NCBI RefSeq assembly: GCF_002915575.1
Contig: NZ_PQGD01000003.1
Span: 186,001 to 250,000 of the forward strand
Origin: Superficieibacter electus
GTDB lineage: Bacteria > Pseudomonadota > Gammaproteobacteria > Enterobacterales > Enterobacteriaceae
Length of the DNA: 64,000 nucleotides
Direction of reading: 5' to 3'
Position 1 is the stretch's first letter; the number at the start of each line of letters is the position of its first letter. The notes below the pieces were generated by a model, which was not told the DNA's origin, did no database searches, and saw nothing but the letters and a program-made list of their open reading frames with translations. Shown here in pieces: positions 10,100 to 18,143 of this stretch. The translations under genes were made by a program, and so were the position numbers.

Positions 10100-11113
10100 T
10101 CATTCTGCAGACAGCATTAAACGCAAACGCCCGCCCGCGCCCCAAATCTGACACTGCCAGGCCTCGCTACGTTGACTGATTTGATTAAAATACGTATTTC
10201 CCAGCGTACCAAGTGGAACGCCGGTGCTGATCTGAATCTGATGTTCACCCGTATTTAACGTGGCATTAAGCCCTGCTGAGACCAGAATTAAATTTTTTAA
10301 ACCACTGTGGTAATAACCAATAAATAGCGGGAACTGTCCGGGTAAATTGGCCTGACGCAGCAAATTATTAACCTGCTTGAGTAAACTTCCCATCTCTGGC
10401 AGACGTTGCCTTTGCTGTGAAAGTTGCTCTTGCAGTAATCCATTAAACAACGCCCGCAATAGCAATGCTGCCAGCACGCCGTTATCCCCTGCTCTGGTAA
10501 CGTCCAGGCAATAAAATGCCAGGTCATCATCTGAAAGAGGCGCAATGTCCAGCACCAGGCCAGATTTATCGGCGGAAACCAGTTGACGATAGTTGATCCG
10601 GCAATGTGAAAGCACCTGCTGTACAGGAGGCTGTAATTCCTGAAGGAGTTTAGCGGCCGACGCCGGGTCACTTACCAGCGCGTCCCAGTCCTCAAACAAA
10701 CGTTCTTCTTCTTCCACCCGAGAATTAAACATGTCCGGGTAGAGACAGGCAAAGACGGTCTCGCGAAGTCGTTTAAAATCATTAACTGGTTTTAGCAGCA
10801 CATCCTGCACCCCAAGACGAAGCGCACGCGCGATATCCGACATGTTTTCCGTCGCCGATATCACCAGTATTGGAAGCGGATCACCCGCATTGCGCAGATG
10901 CTCGATCAATTTCAGACCATTCATTCGCGGCATCGCAATGTCGCAAATCATCAAATCAACCTGAAGAGCATTCATTTTCTCAATGGCATCCATACCGTCC
11001 TCGGCCAGGGTAGTACTTGCGCCAAGTGACAATAACCAGCTGTCCAGCAGAGTACGGAAAACGGGCTCGTCTTCAACTATGAGAATATGTTTTCCCGCCA
11101 GTGGCTGCGTCAT
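10100..11113 (-). CDS. rssB: RpoS adaptor / response regulator RssB
   Basis: RssB delivers sigma-S to the ClpXP protease. The protein has 337 residues. An N-terminal receiver domain carries the acidic pocket (VEDE) and phosphoacceptor Asp58 in MICDIAMP. A helical linker follows, and the C-terminal half is a degenerate PP2C-type phosphatase domain. In E. coli and Salmonella rssA lies directly upstream on the same strand; here no rssA is present and the upstream 700 nt are non-coding. Confidence 0.96.
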   Translation of the reverse strand: MTQPLAGKHILIVEDEPVFRTLLDSWLLSLGASTTLAEDGMDAIEKMNALQVDLMICDIAMPRMNGLKLIEHLRNAGDPLPILVISATENMSDIARALRLGVQDVLLKPVNDFKRLRETVFACLYPDMFNSRVEEEERLFEDWDALVSDPASAAKLLQELQPPVQQVLSHCRINYRQLVSADKSGLVLDIAPLSDDDLAFYCLDVTRAGDNGVLAALLLRALFNGLLQEQLSQQRQRLPEMGSLLKQVNNLLRQANLPGQFPLFIGYYHSGLKNLILVSAGLNATLNTGEHQIQISTGVPLGTLGNTYFNQISQRSEAWQCQIWGAGGRLRLMLSAE

Positions 11114-11812
11114 GGTATCTCCTCTGACTTACGATAACTTAATACTGGCATGCTATCTGCGCTATCGCTTGTCAGATTTTGCTGAAGTAATCTTAAAAAC
11201 ACAGCACGCTTAAACATTGCAAAGAACCACAAATTTGTTATTTAGAGTTTTTTCTCCGGCTGACAACATCATGGCAACCCGTAACCACCTGCGCAGGAGT
11301 AATCCACCCATAAAAATATAATGATGGAAAAGTTGTAACAAAATATCAACCTTTTGCTTATGGTTGCTAACAACTTTTCTCCCACGCCCGGTGCAGCTAT
11401 ACAGTCTGCCACGGGCGGCATTAGGTTGCGACAGAAAGCCGGTATCTTTATCAGATATCCGAAAAATGGAGGAGAAAAATACGTGAGAGGGCCTGACAAT
11501 CGTAGGAAGAGATAACAACCTTACCCTGAACATGGAAATAACAGGTTTACCAACAACAGCCTCTACCAGACAACAAAGTAAGAAGTTTGCGCCAATATAA
11601 TGTTGAGTCTGTGATTTTTGCCGGGCTTTTAGCATCGTGAACGGTGAAAAACCCTGGATAACGTCATGGTAATACGCTATCTCCGTTGTCATTATTTTCA
11701 TTATGGCCGGTAAACTTCTCCTCTGCGTGTCGCGTGCATCATTGGCATCCCTCAGTTAACATAATGCAACCTGGCGCACTCACGCCGTTATTATTTAAAC
11801 AAGGTGACAATT
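11114..11812. other. rssB-ychJ intergenic region lacking rssA
   Basis: About 700 nt lie between the divergent rssB and ychJ genes where the patatin-like gene rssA normally sits. No patatin motifs (glycine-rich GxGGxRG or GxSxG) appear in the frames read. A 163-codon minus-strand frame at 11210-11701 has no ribosome binding site and no family resemblance and is not called. The region probably contains the promoters of rssB and ychJ. Confidence 0.55.
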
Positions 11813-12271
11813 TTGTTAAAACTCTGTCCCTGTGGCAGCGCTGTCGAGTATAGCCTATGTTGCCAGCAATTTGTGTCCGGCGAGAAAGTTGCGCCAGATC
11901 CATCACATCTTATGCGCTCGCGCTACAGCGCCTTTGTGATGAAAAACGCGGACTATCTGATCAATACCTGGCATCCCTCTTGTCAGGCCAGTAACTTCCG
12001 CGCTGACATCGAACGTAGCTTTGCGCAGACCGAATGGCATGGGCTAACCGTTTTTGCGACGCAAGAAAGCACTAACCCGGAAGAGGGTTTCGTCAGTTTC
12101 ATTGCCAAATTCAGCGAGAAGGGTAAGCCGGGCGTTATCCTCGAACGTTCCCGATTCTTAAAGGTAGAGGGAAAGTGGTATTATATCGACGGAACCCACC
12201 CACAGTTTGGTCGAAACGACCCTTGCCCCTGTGGGTCAGGTAAAAAATTTAAAAAGTGCTGTGGACAATAG
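11813..12271 (+). CDS. ychJ: SEC-C motif protein YchJ (UPF0225)
   Basis: YchJ is a small protein of unknown function with paired zinc-binding SEC-C-type motifs: [13 protein letters not shown] at the N-terminus and [15 protein letters not shown] at the C-terminus. The TTG at 11813 is preferred because AAGGTG at 11801-11806 is a good Shine-Dalgarno 6 nt upstream, and it gives 152 residues, the E. coli length. The in-frame GTG at 11804 lies inside that Shine-Dalgarno sequence. purU follows after 49 nt. Confidence 0.92.
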   Translation: MLKLCPCGSAVEYSLCCQQFVSGEKVAPDPSHLMRSRYSAFVMKNADYLINTWHPSCQASNFRADIERSFAQTEWHGLTVFATQESTNPEEGFVSFIAKFSEKGKPGVILERSRFLKVEGKWYYIDGTHPQFGRNDPCPCGSGKKFKKCCGQ

Positions 12272-12320
12272 CCGGGCCAGCATAACTCACGACAACATCA
12301 TCAACAGGATTTTCCCTGCA

Positions 12321-13163
12321 ATGCATTCACTACAACGTAAAGTACTGCGCACTATCTGCCCCGATCAAAAAGGTTTAATCGCGCGAATTACCAATATTTG
12401 CTACAAGCACGAACTTAACATCGTGCAGAACAACGAATTTGTCGATCATCGCACCGGGCGCTTTTTTATGCGCACCGAGCTTGAGGGGATTTTTAATGAC
12501 ACCACGTTGCTGGCCGACCTTGATAGCGCCCTGCCAGAAGGCTCAATTCGCGAGTTAAATCCAGCCGGTCGCCGCCGTGTTGTTATCCTCGTGACCAAAG
12601 AGGCGCATTGTCTGGGCGACCTGCTGATGAAAGCCAATTATGGCGGCCTGGACGTAGAAATTTCCGCCGTTATTGGTAATCATGAAACATTGCGTTCCCT
12701 GGTCGAACGATTTGATATACCGTTTGAGCTGGTCAGCCACGAAGGCCATACCCGTGAAGAACACGATCGCTTAATGGCTGACGCAATTGATGCCCATCAG
12801 CCTGATTACGTTGTTCTGGCAAAGTATATGCGGGTGTTGACCCCGGAGTTTGTGTCGCGTTTCCCGAATAAAATCATCAATATTCACCATTCATTCCTGC
12901 CCGCCTTTATTGGCGCACGTCCTTATCATCAGGCGTACGAGCGCGGTGTAAAGATTATTGGTGCCACCGCGCATTATGTGAATGACAACCTGGATGAAGG
13001 GCCAATTATTATGCAGGATGTGATTCATGTTGATCACACTTACACTGCTGAAGATATGATGCGTGCCGGACGGGACGTCGAGAAAAATGTATTAAGCCGT
13101 GCGCTGTATCAGGTTCTGGCCCAAAGGGTGTTTGTTTACGGCAATCGCACGATTATTCTTTAA
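12321..13163 (+). CDS. purU: formyltetrahydrofolate deformylase
   Basis: PurU hydrolyses 10-formyl-THF to THF and formate, supplying formate for PurT and balancing one-carbon pools. The ATG at 12321 gives 280 residues identical in length to E. coli. An N-terminal ACT domain (about 8-90) precedes a formyltransferase-fold hydrolase domain with INIHHSFLPAFIGA carrying catalytic Asn/His, and the late Asp in DEGPIIMQD. An upstream in-frame ATG at 12207 lies inside ychJ and is not credible. Confidence 0.97.
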   Translation: MHSLQRKVLRTICPDQKGLIARITNICYKHELNIVQNNEFVDHRTGRFFMRTELEGIFNDTTLLADLDSALPEGSIRELNPAGRRRVVILVTKEAHCLGDLLMKANYGGLDVEISAVIGNHETLRSLVERFDIPFELVSHEGHTREEHDRLMADAIDAHQPDYVVLAKYMRVLTPEFVSRFPNKIINIHHSFLPAFIGARPYHQAYERGVKIIGATAHYVNDNLDEGPIIMQDVIHVDHTYTAEDMMRAGRDVEKNVLSRALYQVLAQRVFVYGNRTIIL

Positions 13164-13244
13164 TCGTTAACAAAATGAATTGATTAGCATTGCTGCGTTA
13201 CGGATGAAAAGTACGCAAACGATTCATGTTGAGCAAAGGAATGC

Positions 13245-13272
13245 TTTACAGCGGCGCGTCATTTGATATGAT
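13245..13272 (+). promoter_or_regulatory. tyrT stable-RNA promoter
   Basis: The -35 TTTACA (13245-13250) and -10 TATGAT (13267-13272) are 16 bp apart. They are followed by a GC-rich discriminator GCGCCCCGC typical of stringently controlled stable RNA promoters. The match to the well-studied E. coli tyrT promoter is essentially exact. Confidence 0.92.
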
Positions 13273-13323
13273 GCGCCCCGCTTCCCGAGATGGAAGCAGG
13301 CCAGTAAATATGCATTACCCCGT

Positions 13324-13408
<85 letters not shown>

Positions 13409-13430
13409 CTTCAAATCGATATATCCCCCT

Positions 13431-13515
<85 letters not shown>

Positions 13516-13688
13516 TCACAGATATCCTCACATTTTTTCACGCTATCAGATTCACGCCAGTCCCTGAGGGGAAGGATGAGAAGCTTCGACTAAGGTTCGA
13601 TTCGAGCGATAGCGAGAAAGCGTTGCCGTCAGGCAACGACCCGAAGGGTGAGGAGCTTTAGCTCCGAATAATCCTTCCCCCACCACCA
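13516..13688 (+). repeat. rtT-type direct repeat, unit 1
   Basis: This 173-nt unit follows the second tRNA-Tyr and ends with a copy of the tRNA 3' terminus (TCCTTCCCCCACCACCA). It contains internal inverted segments (CGAGCGATAGCG, GTTGCCGTCAGGCAAC, GGAGCTTTAGCTCC). It matches the known E. coli tyrT-operon rtT repeat arrangement, whose transcript is released during tRNA processing. Confidence 0.9.
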
Positions 13689-13861
13689 TCACAGATACCC
13701 TCACATTTTTTCACGTTATCAGATTTACGCCAGTCCCTGAGGGGAAGGATGAGAAGCTTCGACTAAGGTTCGATTCGAGCGATAGCGAGAAAGCGTTGCC
13801 GTCAGGCAACGACCCGAAGGGTGAGGAGCTTTAGCTCCGAATAATCCTTCCCCCACCACCA
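13689..13861 (+). repeat. rtT-type direct repeat, unit 2
   Basis: This unit has the same 173-nt length as unit 1, with a few substitutions near its start (ATACCC for ATATCC, GTTATC for GCTATC). It again ends with the tRNA-Tyr 3' terminus. Confidence 0.9.
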
Positions 13862-14034
13862 TCACAGATACCCTCACATTTTTTCACGTTATCAGATTTA
13901 CGCCAGTCCCTGAGGGGAAGGATGAGAAGCTTCGACTAAGGTTCGATTCGAGCGATAGCGAGAAAGCGTTGCCGTCAGGCAACGACCCGAAGGGTGAGGA
14001 GCTTTAGCTCCGAATAATCCTTCCCCCACCACCA
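13862..14034 (+). repeat. rtT-type direct repeat, unit 3
   Basis: This 173-nt copy appears identical to unit 2 along its length and ends with the tRNA-Tyr 3' terminus, indicating recent tandem amplification or gene conversion. Confidence 0.9.
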
Positions 14035-14300
14035 TCACAGATATCCTCGCATTTTTTCACGCTATCAGATTTACGCCAGTCCCTGAGGGGAAAAATGAGA
14101 CTGACTGCTGACAAACGTATACCGTGGAATTATGCCTGGCGGCGCTTCGCTTGCACAGGCCTACGAGTTACCAATAAGCTATTAATATTCAGCGGATTGT
14201 AGGCCGGGTAAGGCGAAGCCGCCACCCGGCAAAACGGCGAACACAGGTTTATCATTAATCTCAGAAACTTCAGCGCCGAATAATCCTTCCCCCACCACCA
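14035..14300 (+). repeat. rtT-type repeat, unit 4, interrupted
   Basis: The first about 60 nt and last about 25 nt match the other units, but the middle is replaced by about 180 nt of unrelated sequence containing a REP pair. Total length is 266 nt. It still ends with the tRNA-Tyr 3' terminus at 14300, only 8 nt from the stop codon of the convergent glycosyltransferase gene. Confidence 0.85.
14133..14230. repeat. REP pair (BIME) inside rtT unit 4
   Basis: Two inverted REP-like elements, TGCCTGGCGGCGCTTCGCTT (14133-14152, extending to 14165) and GTAGGCCGGGTAAGGCGAAG (14199-14218, extending to 14230), have the usual enterobacterial REP consensus. They lie between the ends of two convergent transcription units, where BIMEs usually occur and can stabilise mRNA ends. 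Confidence 0.85.
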
Positions 14301-14308
14301 TCACAGAT

Positions 14309-15496
14309 TTATTTCCTCACAACCTCACGTAGCAGTGCCCCTGCCTGTTCTAGCTTTTTCAACCCACCGCGCAACCAGATCCCTTTTCCGCTGTATGCCA
14401 GCCTTGCTGCATGATCGAACTGGTCATAATCCACCGGGTAGACGAGCGCTGGAATATCACGTTTCAGGCAGTGCCACATAATCCCCGCGCCACCGTGGTG
14501 GATCACGACATCGTAGTGAGATAGCCAGCAATCGTAATCCACCCATGGTATCCGGCAGAAATTACCCTGCTGCTGGTTGTCGTCCCCCGCGGCGTTACCA
14601 TCGGTAAAATGAAATTCCCAGTCCGGCATTGTTCCGGCCAGTACACGTACCGCGTCAGCCACAGCATCTTTATGCCAGTCAAGATGTGTTCCCAGCGTGA
14701 CCAGCACATGCCTTTTCCCTACTTTAAAAGGCGGAGCCTGATAACCGAGCGCCGGGGTATAAAGTGCTGGCCCTATAAAGGTCAGCGCAGCGGGCCAGCG
14801 CTGCGGAAACTCAAAATCTCGTTCGCTCAAGGCAAGGATACGGGTCGGTGAATATGCACTCTCACTGCCATCGTGTCGATAAAGACGTGTGATACCGGTC
14901 TGGCGGATTGCATCACGGAAAAGCCAGAATATGGCCAGCTTAAACAGCCTGACTTTTTTACGATGCAGGAAATGCCAGTTGCGCCCCAGCATTGTTTTCG
15001 CTGGCATTAAACCACCGCAGTAGGCAGGCGTCCCATCAGGGCTTTCCAGTACACAGGGGGACGGCATGCTGGTCCACCAAAGCACATCAGCTTTACGGCA
15101 GACCTCGCCTGCAATCGGCAACGTAAAATCCGCAATCGCCAGCTCAGGCTTACCGTTTTGCTGCCAGATCTGTTCCAGTTCATCGGCAAAATTTTTCAGT
15201 AGTCCCACAACATGGCGAAACTGCTGATAAAGCTTAAGCGGGCTGGATTTAATGGCATAACGGGGATTCGCAACAGCCAACAGAGGCTGGTCATATTCTC
15301 CCGGCAGGATAAGCGCAGATAGCCCGGCCGCCTCAATTCTCTTTTTTGCCCCATGGGTGCTGATGATCCGTACCTGATAATGCGCCGATAACGCTTTTCC
15401 CATTGCCAGAACCGGATGCAGATGTCCGGCAAAAGGTGGGGCAAGCAGGTCAATGTAGGTTACCCCGGCGGGGATGAGATCGAATAAGCGTTGCAT
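14309..15496 (-). CDS. GT1-like (GT-B fold) glycosyltransferase
   Basis: The 395-residue protein resembles UDP-sugar-dependent glycosyltransferases of the MGT/UGT type that act on small lipophilic acceptors. The N-terminal acceptor domain begins with PPFAGHLHPVLAMGKAL (residues 20-36), with the usual catalytic-type His. The C-terminal donor domain carries HHGGAG at 333-338, followed by PVDYDQFDHAARL. No membrane segment is obvious. It is the last gene of the operon; its ATG overlaps the upstream stop by one base (TAATG). The sugar donor and acceptor are unknown; the context suggests glycosylation of a lipid made by the upstream genes. Confidence 0.85.
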   Translation of the reverse strand: MQRLFDLIPAGVTYIDLLAPPFAGHLHPVLAMGKALSAHYQVRIISTHGAKKRIEAAGLSALILPGEYDQPLLAVANPRYAIKSSPLKLYQQFRHVVGLLKNFADELEQIWQQNGKPELAIADFTLPIAGEVCRKADVLWWTSMPSPCVLESPDGTPAYCGGLMPAKTMLGRNWHFLHRKKVRLFKLAIFWLFRDAIRQTGITRLYRHDGSESAYSPTRILALSERDFEFPQRWPAALTFIGPALYTPALGYQAPPFKVGKRHVLVTLGTHLDWHKDAVADAVRVLAGTMPDWEFHFTDGNAAGDDNQQQGNFCRIPWVDYDCWLSHYDVVIHHGGAGIMWHCLKRDIPALVYPVDYDQFDHAARLAYSGKGIWLRGGLKKLEQAGALLREVVRK

Positions 15497-16038
15497 TAAA
15501 ACGTCCTGATAAAACGAATACAGAGATCGGCCAGCGCGGGCTGCGTAAGATAATTCATATGCCCGCAGGTGATATACACATCCGGTTTACGAAACCAGAG
15601 GCGGGAAATCCAGTCCTGCCGCCCCTGAACCAACAGATGACGGCAGTCAGGGCGGCATTGCGCAACCGGCCCCCAGGCAAACAGGCTGACGCGTGACATT
15701 AGCGAGTTCGGCAACTGAAGATTATTAAACAGCTCAAGCCCGCAACTTCCGGAAAGCAACAACGTATGCTCAGCCGACTCCAGCAACGCCACTGCTGCAG
15801 CCTGATACGTGCGGACAAAGGCAGGGCGACGCGACCCCAGATAATCTCGTGCATTATTAATACTGGCTTGTACAAGCGGCGTTTCCTGCCAGACATCGCG
15901 CTGAATGACCCATGGAAAATTTGCCGGTACCACCTCGCCTTCCCGTGACAAGGTGTTGATAAACGCGCGTTGCGGCGGACTTAACGCGGTTTTCCCCGGC
16001 TGGCTTCTGCCAGTAATGAACGCAATTTGTAAGCTCAT
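15496..16038 (-). CDS. small alpha/beta-hydrolase-like protein
   Basis: This 180-residue protein is not one I recognise by name. Its C-terminal half has features of an alpha/beta-hydrolase: a nucleophile-elbow-like SGSCG at 96-100 (candidate Ser98), LLVQGRQDW with candidate Asp142, and CGHMNYLTQPALADL with candidate His160. It is shorter than typical family members (250-300 residues), so the cap and early strands are reduced. The ATG at 16038 is chosen because it overlaps the stop of the upstream gene as ATGA; an upstream ATG would add 17 residues. A role as esterase, thioesterase or lactonase is inference. Confidence 0.7.
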   Translation of the reverse strand: MSLQIAFITGRSQPGKTALSPPQRAFINTLSREGEVVPANFPWVIQRDVWQETPLVQASINNARDYLGSRRPAFVRTYQAAAVALLESAEHTLLLSGSCGLELFNNLQLPNSLMSRVSLFAWGPVAQCRPDCRHLLVQGRQDWISRLWFRKPDVYITCGHMNYLTQPALADLCIRFIRTF

Positions 16039-17165
16039 CGTGAGGTAAAACGATCGTTGCTGAAGATACGATAGCGCCGTGAGCGCCAATGAACAGTCCG
16101 CTTAAATATCGCATGGCATAGATGCACTGGCTGGAGCAGTTCAGATAACAGCGATAATAATGGATGGGACGGTATTTGCCCTGAGACCGCCCGTTGCACC
16201 CGGCGTAGCCCCGCGTGACGAATCGCCAGCACCATAGCCAGAGTAACGACCTCGAAAGCGCCGCCATTACAGGTCAGAATAAGCATCACCCAGAGCAACA
16301 GTGGATGCAGTCCCTGAAGAATAAAAATCGCCAGATTTACCGCTAACGACTTCTCCCGCATCAGCAAGGTGGCAAATAAAAACCAGCGGTGCATTTGCCG
16401 ACTATACCGCCTGAGATCGGGGACGCTGGTTTGCACCTGAACGGGGGCTACAGACTGAACAATATTGACTTTTTCACGAGTCAACAACGTTGCCAGCGCC
16501 AAATCGTCGGTCAAGTGGCGCATCACAGGCGCAAATCCCCCAACCTGTTCCAGCACGGCCAGAGGGAGGATATAACACATGCCGTTCAACGTAAGCGGCG
16601 GCGCAAAAGGTAATAACGGAAGGTAGGTCAGCGCCGCATTATCATTGACAAATTGCGCCAGCAGACGTGAGGACAGATTATCCGCCGCACGATACCAGGG
16701 GAGCGCGGTTACCAGATTTTGCGCCGTCAGCTGGCTTAACATGCTGTGCAGCGAGGCGGCACTCAGCGTGACATCGTCATCCAGCACCATCATCCAACGG
16801 GTTTTGACCTGCGCCCTCGCCTGCTCCAGTTTATACAGCTTGGGATTCCACCCTTCTGGCGCAGTGGGGTAACGAAGCAATGTGATATCGCATTGCGGAT
16901 GACATTGCTGTAATGCTCGCGCCACGCGCCAGCCTTGCTCGTCATCGTCATCCAACAGCCACAAGAAATGCGCTTCAGGTAAATTGTGCAGATTAGAGGC
17001 AAGGACCGCAGACAGCGCCGGATCGCCACTTAAGATCGGTTGCATCACGCTGACGTCGCTGATGTCGTGCGGGGAGGATTGCGCTGGCGTATACAGCATT
17101 TTCAGTGCGAACCAGAGCTTAAACAGCAGTATCGCCAGCCAGAATAACGCTATCGCTATCATCAC
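16035..17165 (-). CDS. membrane glycosyltransferase family 2 (GT21/HpnI-like)
   Basis: This roughly 376-residue protein has an N-terminal membrane segment (residues 3-25) and hydrophobic C-terminal segments (about 272-315). It carries the set of motifs of ceramide-glucosyltransferase-like GT2 enzymes: VLDDDVTL with the DxD-type acids at 129-131, LTDD at 218-221 and the processive-type RQMHRW at 256-261. This family glucosylates lipid acceptors at the membrane, including ceramide and, in HpnI, hopanoids. Either the GTG at 17165 or the ATG at 17162 could start it; both overlap the upstream stop. The acceptor here is unknown. Confidence 0.85.
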   Translation of the reverse strand: MMIAIALFWLAILLFKLWFALKMLYTPAQSSPHDISDVSVMQPILSGDPALSAVLASNLHNLPEAHFLWLLDDDDEQGWRVARALQQCHPQCDITLLRYPTAPEGWNPKLYKLEQARAQVKTRWMMVLDDDVTLSAASLHSMLSQLTAQNLVTALPWYRAADNLSSRLLAQFVNDNAALTYLPLLPFAPPLTLNGMCYILPLAVLEQVGGFAPVMRHLTDDLALATLLTREKVNIVQSVAPVQVQTSVPDLRRYSRQMHRWFLFATLLMREKSLAVNLAIFILQGLHPLLLWVMLILTCNGGAFEVVTLAMVLAIRHAGLRRVQRAVSGQIPSHPLLSLLSELLQPVHLCHAIFKRTVHWRSRRYRIFSNDRFTSR

Positions 17166-18121
17166 TGTTGCGCCTTATATTGTTGCAAAAACTGGCTCAG
17201 ACAATCGTCGAAAGCCACCTTTGGCGCACCGAAATCGGCCAGCATTCGGCTAACGTCAAGTACCGCTGAATAACTGAAAACACCAATGCCAAAGCGGGTA
17301 ATTGGCGGCTCACCCGGCAGAAGTAATTTGCGCCAACACCATTCCAGTGCACCTGCGAAACGCAGCGCGGCAGTCGCCGACAGTGTGCGGGTCGGCGGCG
17401 GCAAATCAAGCCGGCTGAGTACCTCATGCAGTAAATCCCGCGTGGCAACAGGATGGGCAGCCGAAATGTTATAGCAGGACCTCACCTGAGGGGCGGTTGC
17501 CGCCTGCAGCAGGTAATCGCAGAGGATATCAACGGACAGTAACTCCGCCTGCGCCGGGCTTTCACTGTGCAAATTAATCAGCCTTTTTTTGCGCGCCGCA
17601 TCCAGCAGCGGCGGAAATAACAGTTTGTCGCCAGCGCCGAACACCCCGCAGGGACGGAAAATCGTTTTCTCACCGCTATACTGACCGACCCGTTGTTCAG
17701 CAAGATATTTACTGCGACCATATTCGCTGGTGAATGCAGGTCCCACGATAGCATCTTCAGTCAGGTGGTATTGATGAGCAAAGCGGTAATAAACCGCCGC
17801 CGTGGAAAGAAAGATCAGGCGCGGCAGGCCACGGGCCAGACAAAAATCGATGACCCATTCCGTGGTCTGTACATTATCACAATAATATTCGCGGGCGGTT
17901 CCCCAGGGAGAGGCCCTGCCCGCCGCGTGAATCACCACATCCGGCGCAACATTAATCTCCCCCAGCCTGTCCAGAGGAAGATTGTAATAGCGTACCGATG
18001 CAGGTAAATCACGCACACTTCGTCGACCCACGCCGCACAGCGACAGGCCGGGAACGTTGGCAAAACGCCGCAGAAAAGCGCCGCCAATAAATCCGGACGC
18101 GCCGGTCAGCACTATGTTCAC
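17162..18121 (-). CDS. extended SDR / NAD-dependent epimerase-type reductase (second copy)
   Basis: The 319-residue protein has the Rossmann motif TGASGFIG (6-13), an SPWG stretch at 71-74 after HAAGRA, LSTAAVY with the catalytic Ser/Thr, and the YGRSK catalytic pair (Tyr134, Lys138). It belongs to the epimerase/3-beta-HSD-like extended SDRs that include OleD and HpnA. GTG start with GGGAG 10 nt upstream, 22 nt after the adenylate-forming gene. The paired SDR earlier in the operon shares the SPWG motif, so the two probably arose by duplication. Substrate unknown. Confidence 0.85.
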   Translation of the reverse strand: MNIVLTGASGFIGGAFLRRFANVPGLSLCGVGRRSVRDLPASVRYYNLPLDRLGEINVAPDVVIHAAGRASPWGTAREYYCDNVQTTEWVIDFCLARGLPRLIFLSTAAVYYRFAHQYHLTEDAIVGPAFTSEYGRSKYLAEQRVGQYSGEKTIFRPCGVFGAGDKLLFPPLLDAARKKRLINLHSESPAQAELLSVDILCDYLLQAATAPQVRSCYNISAAHPVATRDLLHEVLSRLDLPPPTRTLSATAALRFAGALEWCWRKLLLPGEPPITRFGIGVFSYSAVLDVSRMLADFGAPKVAFDDCLSQFLQQYKAQQ

Positions 18122-18143
18122 TGCCTGTCTCCCTGAGAAAAAA

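Noticed and set aside
11210-11701. 163-codon minus-strand open frame in the rssB-ychJ gap
   Set aside because: No Shine-Dalgarno, no recognisable domain and no resemblance to RssA; probably chance in an old non-coding remnant.
13516-14300. Possible CRISPR array from regular direct repeats
   Set aside because: The 173-nt units are contiguous with no unique spacers, and each ends in a tRNA 3' terminus; this is the rtT repeat structure.
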